Notes under the pieces: model-generated | Seen by the model: the letters and a program-made list of their open reading frames with translations, nothing else | Told to the model about the DNA's origin: nothing | Databases searched by the model: none | Shown: in pieces, positions 16,576-24,301 of the stretch | Position numbering within the stretch: the stretch's first letter is position 1 | How the letters are laid out: each line of letters starts with the position of its first letter | Assembly (NCBI GenBank): GCA_029259635.1 | Contig: JAJDEU010000013.1 | Coordinates: forward strand, 62,001-126,000 | DNA length: 64,000 bases | Direction of reading: 5' to 3' | DNA from: Planctomycetota bacterium | GTDB lineage: Bacteria; Planctomycetota; UBA1135; GCA-002686595 | Position numbers and translations under genes: made by a program

Positions 16576-18780
16576 CTACGGGCAGAGCGTGAGTTTGAGT
16601 CCGTTCGAGAGCTCAAAATCGTCCGGTGCTTGTGAGGTCAGTACCGCAGCCTGGATAAAGATTTCGAGTCCTCCAACGCCACTACCGGACAGGGGCAAGG
16701 GCGTCTTGAACTTAGAGGTCCCGTTCAGCTTGACCTTTCGGATTCGGAAGAAGAGCAGGCTGTCGGGATCGGTCAGTCCGGTTCCACTCCAGAAGGGATA
16801 GTTATCCGGAGCCAAGGCGAAGATGAAGACGGTCGCAAGTCCGGAGACGTTCGAGGCGATCGCTTCGAACTGTCCGCCGGGGTCCGCCGACCCAGCACCA
16901 TCCAAAACGACGGTGTTCGGGGGAGACGAAGCGAGACCGTATTGCTCCCAGCCACAATCGATCAACGTCGCGGTAACCGGCGTGGAGGTTGTCGTGTTTC
17001 CCGCCCAATCGGTGAAGCGCAACTCGTAAACCAACTGAATGCCCAGACCGGCGTCCGTGTCGGTCATCTCGAAGCGATAGATTCCACCGCCTCCAGAATC
17101 CGTCGCCGCGACCGTCGTCGCCGTTCCAAATACGGTCAGCTGCGAGGTGGTCACTTCGCCGGAGTCGCTGACCTGCTCGTACTGATAGGTTCCCGGTCGC
17201 ACGAAAGCGCGCGAGTACTCGGCACCGGGAGCGATCTCTCCCGAGGCAAACCGATTGCCGTCACTGGTTCCCTTCAGAGCGATGGCCGTCCCCGCGCTGG
17301 GGTTTCTCCAGGTCACCGTCGTTCCGACGGGAACCGAGAGCACATCACGCCGACCGGGGAGCATATCCACCGTCGACGTTTGCGCTGTACTCAAGACCGT
17401 GTACTCAGCCTCGGCTGTAACCCAACTTTTGCCGTCGTCCATCACCTGGTCGCGAACCTGCGCGCGAACAATCCAAGGGCCTGCGGCGTTCGGCAAGCCG
17501 CCCAAGGCCTCTTCACGAACAAGGACCGGTGCCAGCGTGTCCGCCCCACCCGTATTCAAGAAGACCTTGTTGTCCCACTGACTGGATCCCGACTCACCTT
17601 GTGCGGTTACCAGATCGTAGTCGCCATCGTTGTCGAGGTCGGCAACCGTGCAGTCGAGCGTCGAATCGGAGATGGCCTGAATCACCGAGCTTGTCGTTTG
17701 GGTAAAGGACAGCCCTCCATTATTGCGAATCATCTTCTCGCGGCTGCCGAGTGACCCGTTGAAGACGTCGTAGTCTCCATCGTTGTCGTAGTCGAAGAGT
17801 GCGAGCTCATTATCGTCGTCACTGCCGAGGGTCGCCCCCTTAACGAAGGTCAGACTCCCGCTACCCGTCCACTCGTTCTCGATGTGGCCTTCTGCGAACC
17901 CACTAGAGCTGACGAAGAACATGTCGATGTCGTCGTCGCCATCGAGATCGCCGACCTCGGCTTCATAGACGCTTGAGGAAGTCGACGGGAGCAGACTCGA
18001 GACATCGGTAAAGTTTCCGCTGCCGTCATTAAGCATCATGTAGTGCGCACCTCCGGTATTGGACGAGCGGCAGACTCCAAAGAAGTCCAAGTCCCAGTCG
18101 TTGTCGAGGTCGACGAACTGCACATCCATATGGGCCTTCTTGATCGGCGCATTCATCGCAACCGAGTCTTCGGTAAAGAGGCCCGTACCGTCATTGAAGA
18201 ACAAATGCGGACGCGAGCCGGCTCCACCCAGGAAGCTCGATCCGGAGTCGAGGACGATCGCATCGAGATCGCCGTCGTTATCCAAGTCTCCGAAGCCAGC
18301 GCCAGCGGAGTTGTAAAAACCGGTGAAGCCAGCGGCGAGGCTCGCGAAGTTGAAGAAGCCGGGGTTCGTGGCACCGATGTTGGTGTACAGGTTGGGACGC
18401 CGGTTGTTGAACGCGTTGGCCACCAGGGCATCGATCCAACCGTCGCCATTCACATCGCCCGTGGTGACTCCCTTTGAATTCGATTTATGCTCGCCAAGCC
18501 GCGCCACGCTCTCGTCGGCAAAGGTTCCCGCGGAGACTTCGAGCTTGTTGATGATCAAGGTCATCTGCCGCAGGGTTCCGGCGCTCGCAAAGCCGTCTCC
18601 ATCCGCAAAGAAGATGTCCAAGTCGCCGTCATTATCGACGTCGGCACATTCAACGCCCTCGGTCCAGATCTTCGCACCGGGGATCGCTCCCACTTGCCGT
18701 TGAAACTGTTGGGCTTCCACCGAGGAGGCCGCCGTAAGAAGGACAGCGGAGGTCGAGAGCGTAGTTACGAATCGTCTCAT
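16576..18780 (-). CDS. Secreted FG-GAP/VCBS protein with a cupredoxin-like insert
   Basis: About 734 residues from ATG 18780 (MRRFVTTLSTSAVLLTAASS), a clear signal peptide ending VEAQ; the open frame extends further upstream but without homology-like sequence. Residues 30-430 carry FG-GAP calcium loops (DVDNDGDLDIFFADGDG, DVNGDGWIDALVAN, DLDNDGDLDAIVLD, DLDGDDDIDMFFVSS, DYDNDGDYDVFNG, DLDNDGDYDLVTAQG). At about 480-555 a cupredoxin-like pattern appears (VGTTVTWRNPSAGT, FASGEIAPGAEYSRAFVRPG, TYQYEQV), but the His and Cys ligand positions are replaced, so no copper site is expected. The C-terminus is a beta-rich domain with two Cys, similar to those of planctomycete surface proteins. Likely extracellular. 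Confidence 0.88.
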   Translation of the reverse strand: MRRFVTTLSTSAVLLTAASSVEAQQFQRQVGAIPGAKIWTEGVECADVDNDGDLDIFFADGDGFASAGTLRQMTLIINKLEVSAGTFADESVARLGEHKSNSKGVTTGDVNGDGWIDALVANAFNNRRPNLYTNIGATNPGFFNFASLAAGFTGFYNSAGAGFGDLDNDGDLDAIVLDSGSSFLGGAGSRPHLFFNDGTGLFTEDSVAMNAPIKKAHMDVQFVDLDNDWDLDFFGVCRSSNTGGAHYMMLNDGSGNFTDVSSLLPSTSSSVYEAEVGDLDGDDDIDMFFVSSSGFAEGHIENEWTGSGSLTFVKGATLGSDDDNELALFDYDNDGDYDVFNGSLGSREKMIRNNGGLSFTQTTSSVIQAISDSTLDCTVADLDNDGDYDLVTAQGESGSSQWDNKVFLNTGGADTLAPVLVREEALGGLPNAAGPWIVRAQVRDQVMDDGKSWVTAEAEYTVLSTAQTSTVDMLPGRRDVLSVPVGTTVTWRNPSAGTAIALKGTSDGNRFASGEIAPGAEYSRAFVRPGTYQYEQVSDSGEVTTSQLTVFGTATTVAATDSGGGGIYRFEMTDTDAGLGIQLVYELRFTDWAGNTTTSTPVTATLIDCGWEQYGLASSPPNTVVLDGAGSADPGGQFEAIASNVSGLATVFIFALAPDNYPFWSGTGLTDPDSLLFFRIRKVKLNGTSKFKTPLPLSGSGVGGLEIFIQAAVLTSQAPDDFELSNGLKLTLCP

Positions 18781-19292
18781 ACGTGATTCCAGGGACTTGA
18801 TTGTCCGCGCAGGCGCCCGGCGAACAGGGCGCACCGTTTGGTACGGGCCGTTTGCTGCGGACCGCGGGTGAGGAGGAGGGTGAGAGAGCAAGACCGCGAG
18901 ACGCGCCTCCGGGTGCCTTGAGGGAAGGCTGGTGAGAGGAGGAGCGAAGGGGTGAAGCTGGTCAGCTCTCTGTGAAGCCTACCTGAGAATCGGCGATCCC
19001 GATATTGGCTGATTGTCGGACGAAGGAGGCGGAATCGAGCTCGACCGGCGGCGGACCGCAACGGATAAGTGGGGTGTGAAGTTCCCCAAAAGAGAGGCGA
19101 ACTCGACGGTTCGCTCGGATTACCCTATGAGGCCGAAAAAATACGGGCGCGAAAGGCCGTTTATCTGTCTCATCTTCGCCCGTGCGACTTAGACCTGACC
19201 TCTGAACGGTCGGAGCTTGGCCTCGCTTACCCGAATCTTCGCCCCAGCCTGTCCGCGCGAAACTCGCAAATTTATCGAAGTTCACGCCAGCA
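18781..19292. other. Divergent intergenic region between the FG-GAP gene and the arsM-like gene
   Basis: 512 bp with no supported gene. It should carry promoters for both divergent transcripts. A small inverted repeat, GCGAAC (19097-19102) and GTTCGC (19109-19114), lies in the middle. I looked for a TPP-riboswitch core because thiE is downstream, and for an ArsR-type operator, and found no convincing match to either. Confidence 0.4.
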
Positions 19293-20573
19293 ATGTCGTT
19301 CCGTCGTCTCTCGAAGGCCCCGCGACCGGCAGACGTGAAGGAACAGAAGCCTACTCCGCAGCCCCCCTACTCAGCTATGAGCACCGAGACCTCCCCCGCC
19401 ACCGATGTCCTTGAGTCCGTTCGTTCGCGATACGCGGAAGGCGCGAAGACGCAAGTTCCGGAACTCTGCTGCCCCGTCGACTATGACGCGAGCCTCCTAG
19501 CCGTTTTGCCTAAAGAGATCATCGACCGCGACTACGGCTGTGGCGATCCGAGCAAGTTTGTGAAGTCAGGTGACGTGGTGCTCGACTTGGGTTCTGGAGC
19601 CGGAAAGATTTGTTTCATGGCTAGCCAGATCGCGGGCCCGGAAGGGCGCGTCATCGGAGTCGACGCCACCGATGAGATGTTGGCGCTCTCCAGAGATCAT
19701 CGCGAGAGCATTGGCGAGAGCATTGGCTGGCAGAATGTCGAGTTCCGGCACGGCTTCATTCAGGACCTCGCTCTCGATCGAGATCAGCTCGCCGAGTGGC
19801 TCGACGAGCACCCCGTTCGCACGCTCGCCGACACCGAAGCGCTGCGCGCCACGGAGCGCCGCCTCCGTAAAGAGAGTCCGATGATTGCGGACGAATCGAT
19901 CGATCTCGTGCTCTCCAACTGCGTCCTGAACCTGGTCGACAACAGCGACAAAGAGCAGTTGTTCGCCGAGATTCATCGTGTGCTCAAGCGCGGCGGTCGA
20001 TGCGCGATCTCGGATATCGTCTCCGACGAGGATGTCCCGGAGCGCCTGCAAAACGACCCCGAGCTCTGGTCGGGATGCATCTCGGGAGCGATTCGAGAAG
20101 ACCGCTTCTTGCAAGCCTTCGCCGACGCCGGTCTCTTTGGAGTTGAGATCGTCTCGAGGCAAGCCGAGCCCTGGGCCGTTGTCGAGGGCATCGAGTTTCG
20201 CTCCCTGACCGTCGTCGCATGGAAGGGTCTAGAAGGCGACTGCCTGGAGCACAACGAAGCCGTCGTCTACCGCGGTCCCTGGAAACAGGTCGTCGACGAT
20301 GACGGCCACGTCTTGCGAAGAGGTGAGCGCACCGCCGTGTGCCGCAAGACCTATGACATCTTGACGGGCGCGCCCTACGACGAAGAGACCATTGGAATCT
20401 CGCCGTTGATCGAAGTGTCGGAGCAGGATGCAGCGCCATTCGACTGTCGCACGGACGACCTGCGCTCTCCGCGCGAGACCAAGCGCGGCATCGTTCGCGA
20501 GGACATCGCGCCGGGAACAAACTCCTGCTGTGAACCCGACGAGAGTTCGGACTCCGGTTCTTCCTGCTGTTAG
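19293..20573 (+). CDS. arsM: ArsM-like arsenite S-adenosylmethionine methyltransferase
   Basis: 426 residues (or 398 from the alternative ATG at 19377; neither has a good ribosome site). SAM-binding motif I is VVLDLGSGAGKICF (about 95-108). The arrangement YGCGDP (Cys83), LSNCVLNL (Cys210) and SGCISGAI (Cys262) reproduces the three Cys that bind As(III) in ArsM, and CC at 59-60 matches the N-terminal Cys site. It should methylate arsenite using SAM. Two oddities: about 30 extra residues at 160-195 between the SAM fold strands, and a C-terminal tail with two CC pairs (412-413, 425-426). No arsR, arsenite pump or arsenosugar gene is adjacent; thiE follows after 46 bp, so the substrate could differ from arsenite. 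Confidence 0.82.
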   Translation: MSFRRLSKAPRPADVKEQKPTPQPPYSAMSTETSPATDVLESVRSRYAEGAKTQVPELCCPVDYDASLLAVLPKEIIDRDYGCGDPSKFVKSGDVVLDLGSGAGKICFMASQIAGPEGRVIGVDATDEMLALSRDHRESIGESIGWQNVEFRHGFIQDLALDRDQLAEWLDEHPVRTLADTEALRATERRLRKESPMIADESIDLVLSNCVLNLVDNSDKEQLFAEIHRVLKRGGRCAISDIVSDEDVPERLQNDPELWSGCISGAIREDRFLQAFADAGLFGVEIVSRQAEPWAVVEGIEFRSLTVVAWKGLEGDCLEHNEAVVYRGPWKQVVDDDGHVLRRGERTAVCRKTYDILTGAPYDEETIGISPLIEVSEQDAAPFDCRTDDLRSPRETKRGIVREDIAPGTNSCCEPDESSDSGSSCC

Positions 20574-20619
20574 CCGAAATCGCTTCGTCCCGCGCAGCTT
20601 CCTCCCGCGCTGTGGAGTA

Positions 20620-21312
20620 ATGAGTACGACTCTCGACCACAAAGCTCGCCTCCACTCATCGCAGCTACTCTTGATCTTCACGCCGGAGCTCGTCGAACAA
20701 GAGCGCGGGGCGAGCTCCGCTCTCGAGGTCCTCGAAGCCTGCCTGAGCCACGTCGACATCATTCAGGTGCGGGTCAAGGCTGCCGGTAGGAGCACGGGGC
20801 CGTCACCCGCTCGCGAGCTGTTCGAGTGGACGAGCCGTGTCCTCGACCTCTGCGCACTCTCCAACTCGAGTGCTCCGCTCGTCACCGTCAACGACCGCAT
20901 CGACGTCGCACTCGCACTCGAGCCCAGTGGCTGCGCGGGATGTCACATCGGTCGCGAAGACATGCCGCCGACAGAAGCACGAGAGCTCCTGGGCCCCAAT
21001 CTGCTGCTCGGCCTCTCGACCCGAACTCCGCGCGAGGTCGTGAGCGCCGATCCCTCCGAGCTCGACTATCTGGGCTTCGGCCCGATCTACCCGACGGCGA
21101 CCAAGGACTATCGGAGCGGGCTCGGTCCGGAAGCCGCTTGGGTTGCCAAGGAGGGCTCGGACCTCCCGCTCTTCGCCATCGGTGGCATCGATGAAACGAA
21201 CGCAGCCGACCTCGCTACCGTCGGGCGTATCGCCGTCGGCTCGGCGATACTCTCCGCCGCCGACCCCGCCGGTGCGGCAAAGATTCTGCGCGACTCGCTT
21301 CGCGTTCAGTAA
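20620..21312 (+). CDS. thiE: Thiamine-phosphate synthase
   Basis: 230-residue TIM-barrel protein of the ThiE/TenI family, which joins HMP-pyrophosphate and the thiazole phosphate to give thiamine phosphate. Marks: VDIIQVRVKAAG near residue 45 (phosphate/Lys region), LVTVNDRIDVALA, GCHIGREDMPP (the usual G-x-HLGQxD element), LLGLSTRTPREV, LGFGPIYPTATKDYR and LFAIGGIDETN. Conserved elements of true ThiE are present, so TenI (a thiazole tautomerase paralogue) is less likely. The ATG at 20620 fits the family length; GGAG is only two bases upstream, unusually close. It lies 46 bp after the arsM-like gene and is probably co-transcribed. It converges with the response-regulator gene ending at 21327. 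Confidence 0.88.
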   Translation: MSTTLDHKARLHSSQLLLIFTPELVEQERGASSALEVLEACLSHVDIIQVRVKAAGRSTGPSPARELFEWTSRVLDLCALSNSSAPLVTVNDRIDVALALEPSGCAGCHIGREDMPPTEARELLGPNLLLGLSTRTPREVVSADPSELDYLGFGPIYPTATKDYRSGLGPEAAWVAKEGSDLPLFAIGGIDETNAADLATVGRIAVGSAILSAADPAGAAKILRDSLRVQ

Positions 21313-21326
21313 AGGCTAGCCTCGCA

Positions 21327-21917
21327 TTAGGCGGTGCGGGAAAGACCCTCTTGTCCTTCGTCTCGATCGAAAATCTCGGCCATCAGCTCGCGCAGACTAT
21401 CGGCATCCGTCGGTAAATCGTCGAGCAAGATAGCCCCGGAATCATCGCGGTCGACCTTCGTCAGGTTCGGGTACTCGCGCTCCAGTCTCTCCATCTGAGC
21501 CTCTTGACGTCGGTACATCCACAACAGACGTCGCGACTCTGAGAGGAGCGCGCGCTGCTCGAGTGCGCTTCGGATTGAAGCCGCGAGATCGACATGATTG
21601 CAGGGTTTGCAGAAGAAGCGATCGACGATTCCTTCATTGATCGCCGCGATGGCCATATCGAGAGTGGCTTTTCCTGTGAGCATGAAGCACACAACCGTGG
21701 GGTCCAGTTTCCGGACCTCTTCCAAAAATATCGCTCCGCTCATCTCCGGCATATCGTGGTCGGAGACGACTACGTCAAAGTCGTTGCTCGCGACTAGCCG
21801 GAGTGCTTTTGCGGGCACCGACTCGGTCGAAATTGAAAAAGGCTCGTCGTAGAGCGCTCGTTTCAATCCCGAGAGCACGGATTCGTCGTCATCCACTAAT
21901 AAAATTCGTCGAGTCAT
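21327..21917 (-). CDS. Stand-alone response regulator (receiver plus helical tail)
   Basis: 196 residues. The receiver domain spans 1-125: acidic pocket DDD at 9-11, phosphoacceptor Asp53 in VVVSDHDMP, Thr81 in MLTGK and the Lys in FFCKPCN. The C-terminal 70 residues are helical (SESRRLLWMYRRQEAQMERLE) and then acidic, with no DNA-binding or enzymatic domain. It is the last gene of the leftward signalling cluster and overlaps the preceding REC-HD gene by 4 bp (ATGA). It likely acts by protein-protein contact or as a phosphate sink for the kinase three genes upstream. Confidence 0.88.
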   Translation of the reverse strand: MTRRILLVDDDESVLSGLKRALYDEPFSISTESVPAKALRLVASNDFDVVVSDHDMPEMSGAIFLEEVRKLDPTVVCFMLTGKATLDMAIAAINEGIVDRFFCKPCNHVDLAASIRSALEQRALLSESRRLLWMYRRQEAQMERLEREYPNLTKVDRDDSGAILLDDLPTDADSLRELMAEIFDRDEGQEGLSRTA

Positions 21918-23068
21918 GCCGATTTCCTCGCCTGAACGGTGCCGCCAGACTCTCGATTTTCAATATGAATGGGTTCGCGAAAGCTCCCGATCTGTTGATG
22001 ATTGCGTAGACGTCCCAGCAATACCTGACCGATTCGCTGCCCCTTGCCGACGATCATGCGACCTTCGACCGTCACCAGCGGCGCCGCAAGAACATCACCG
22101 GGACGCATTCCCTCGAAACTGATCTGGCGCGTGCCCGCCGCAGACGCGAGACCAATCCCGAGACAAGACGCAACAGCCCCAACCACTTCAGAGTCAAAAC
22201 CGGCGTCCTCCTCCATTCCGGCTAGTGCCATTATTCGATCCAAACCGGCGTCTTCTAGGCGCATCATCTCCTGTAGAACGCGCAAGACTCGCGCGGCTTC
22301 TGGAAGCCCCTGATCGCATTTAACGCCGCAGTCCTCCGCCTGCCGCCTCACGATCTCGGCAACGCCATCCAAGCGCGGGATATTCTCGATAAGCTCAGCT
22401 CCAGCCGATGGAATCGAAGCCATCATGCCGCGCTCGGCATGGCTAAGGGACTCGCCCGCCTCCGCCTTCGCTAAGGTTTCGGGAGGCACAGCCACCCTGC
22501 CGAGCTGTGCAAGCATGACGGCCATTTGAAGCTCCCAGGGACGCGGTAACTCTAATTTGACCGATATCCGCTGGGCTAGCTCCTTCAGTTCATTCGCGTG
22601 CTGAAAGCCTTTGGGATCCGCTATCGCGAGAATCTCCGTGAGCACCTTCACACACCCGTTGAGCGTCTCTTCGAGAATGACCTTCTCTGCAGAGATCAAT
22701 CGAAACTGTTCAAGCCCGTCGCGAAGTGCGCGCTCTAAATCGTCGGGAGCACAAGGCTTGTTGAGGAAGCGAAAGATGTTGCCTTCATTGACGGCGCGAA
22801 TCGCGGTCAAGAGATCCGAGTTTCCGGTCAACATCATTCGCACGGTGTCGGGACTGCGGCTGCGGATCTCGGCGAGTAGCAGCGCGCCGTCCATCACAGG
22901 CATACGCATATCCGCCAGCACGATCGCGAAGGGGCCGGCCGTCTCCAACATTTCGAGCGCGCGCTCTGGCCCTTCGGCGAACTCGACATCGAACTTGTCG
23001 TATAGTTGGCGACGCAGACCACGCAAGACATTGGGCTCGTCGTCGACGCACAGAATCTTAGTGGTCAT
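21914..23068 (-). CDS. Response regulator with degenerate HD-type output domain
   Basis: 384 residues. Receiver at 1-125 with Asp53 (LADMRMP) and the FLNKPC switch Lys. Residues 135-290 align with the HD-GYP fold, but the metal-binding HD pair is replaced: MLAQLGRVAVPPE occupies the place of LLHDIGKIGIPD (A187-Q188 instead of His-Asp), and the GYP motif is missing. The C-terminal segment at 315-365 (FEGMRPGDVLAAPLVTVEG, GQVLLGRLRN) is the small beta domain common in this regulator family. A catalytically dead phosphodiesterase that senses or scaffolds is the simplest reading. The start codon overlaps the upstream REC-HDOD stop (TAATG). Confidence 0.85.
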   Translation of the reverse strand: MTTKILCVDDEPNVLRGLRRQLYDKFDVEFAEGPERALEMLETAGPFAIVLADMRMPVMDGALLLAEIRSRSPDTVRMMLTGNSDLLTAIRAVNEGNIFRFLNKPCAPDDLERALRDGLEQFRLISAEKVILEETLNGCVKVLTEILAIADPKGFQHANELKELAQRISVKLELPRPWELQMAVMLAQLGRVAVPPETLAKAEAGESLSHAERGMMASIPSAGAELIENIPRLDGVAEIVRRQAEDCGVKCDQGLPEAARVLRVLQEMMRLEDAGLDRIMALAGMEEDAGFDSEVVGAVASCLGIGLASAAGTRQISFEGMRPGDVLAAPLVTVEGRMIVGKGQRIGQVLLGRLRNHQQIGSFREPIHIENRESGGTVQARKSA

Positions 23069-24285
23069 TACTCATCCTCGGTGGTTGCGCACTGGTTGAG
23101 CTCTTGCCAGACAGGAATTCGCTCCGAGAGCTGCAGTCGCTCGATGTAGGCATCGTCGAAATCGACAGCTCTGGCTTCTGTGTAATCATCGCGCGTCGCG
23201 GAATTGAGAGTCGGTTCCAGTGCGTTCGCGAAGTGAACGGCGGTTAGCACACTAAACTCCGTCTGTGAACTCGCGCTCGGTTCGTGATGGTAAAAAATGG
23301 CCTCAACAATGGGCTGCGGTAGGCCCCAGAGACTTAATAAGTAAGCGCCCAACGATGCGTGTGAGATGCCCAGAACCTGGTGTTCGGCGGCGATCAAGGA
23401 GAGCTCACCCTGGGCTACGAGCTTGAGTACCTCGTTGTACTGCTCGGGCATATTCGCTGCGAGAACGAGGCGACCAACATCGTGTAGGTTGCCCGCGAGG
23501 AAAGCCTGATCCGCAACCACTCGCGAAGCACCCTCCTTCTTGGCGATGAGCTGTGCGAGCACTCCTGTTCTCATGTTGTGCTGCGTAGCCTTTTCAAGGT
23601 TCAATCCGCCTACGGTGTCTTTTTCGAATTGCGAAAACAGCTTTACCGAAAGAACAAGCGCTTTGAGCGTGTTTACGCCGAGCACCCCCACGGCCTCCGC
23701 TGCGCTAGAAAAATGCCTTGGGAACCCAAAGAAGGCGGAATTGACGATCTGCAGTATCTTTGCAGTCATCCCCACATCTTTTGCGACAATTGCAGCGACA
23801 TCATCGATGCTCCACGAGTCGCTGTTAATCACGCTGAGAATTTCTGAGTAGAGCGTCGGCAAGCTTGGAATCGTCGACATTCTCGAAACGAGTTCCGCCG
23901 AAGCCCGGTCCGGTAAGAGTTCCTGCGCTCGGCAACAGCGTTCAATAATTGCTATGAGCTCGTTCTCTTCGCAGGGCTTGGAGAGGTACTGGTGCGCATA
24001 GCAAGTCGACTCCAAAATCAGATCCAGGTCCGCGTGCCCAGAGAGAATAATTCGAGCAGTGCACGGGTGACGCTCCATCACTTCGGCTAGAAGCTGGTTG
24101 CCGTTCATAACCGGCATGCGCATGTCCGACACGATGACGTCGTAGACCTGATTAGCCATCTCTTCGAGGGCCTCCGCTCCACTCGTAGCGAAGGATACTT
24201 CCCATTGATCTTGAGCGGCATAAAGCATGCGGCGCAACCCCTTGAGAACCATCTCCTCGTCGTCAACAAATAGAATCTTAGTCAT
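23068..24285 (-). CDS. Response regulator with HDOD output domain
   Basis: 405 residues. Receiver 1-125: DDEE at 9-12, Asp54 in IVSDMRMP, Ser in ILSGH and Lys in YLSKPC. An HDOD domain follows at about 140-340 (STIPSLPTLYSEILSVI, KDVGMTAKILQIVNSAFFG, AVGVLGVNTLKALVLS, AGNLHDVGRLVLAANMPEQ, LLSLWGLPQPIVEAIFYHH). HDOD is related to HD hydrolases but usually lacks activity and acts as a signalling scaffold. The gene is 16 bp downstream of the PAS histidine kinase and 1 bp overlapping with the REC-HD gene. It has a close relative on the other side of nifJ at 31630-32838. Confidence 0.92.
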   Translation of the reverse strand: MTKILFVDDEEMVLKGLRRMLYAAQDQWEVSFATSGAEALEEMANQVYDVIVSDMRMPVMNGNQLLAEVMERHPCTARIILSGHADLDLILESTCYAHQYLSKPCEENELIAIIERCCRAQELLPDRASAELVSRMSTIPSLPTLYSEILSVINSDSWSIDDVAAIVAKDVGMTAKILQIVNSAFFGFPRHFSSAAEAVGVLGVNTLKALVLSVKLFSQFEKDTVGGLNLEKATQHNMRTGVLAQLIAKKEGASRVVADQAFLAGNLHDVGRLVLAANMPEQYNEVLKLVAQGELSLIAAEHQVLGISHASLGAYLLSLWGLPQPIVEAIFYHHEPSASSQTEFSVLTAVHFANALEPTLNSATRDDYTEARAVDFDDAYIERLQLSERIPVWQELNQCATTEDE

Positions 24286-24301
24286 AGCTTTAGCGGTATC
24301 T

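Noticed and set aside
18976..19060. Possible TPP riboswitch near CCTACCTGAGA upstream of arsM/thiE
   Set aside because: Only the CTGAGA-like string is present; the rest of the conserved core is missing and it is more than 1.5 kb from thiE.
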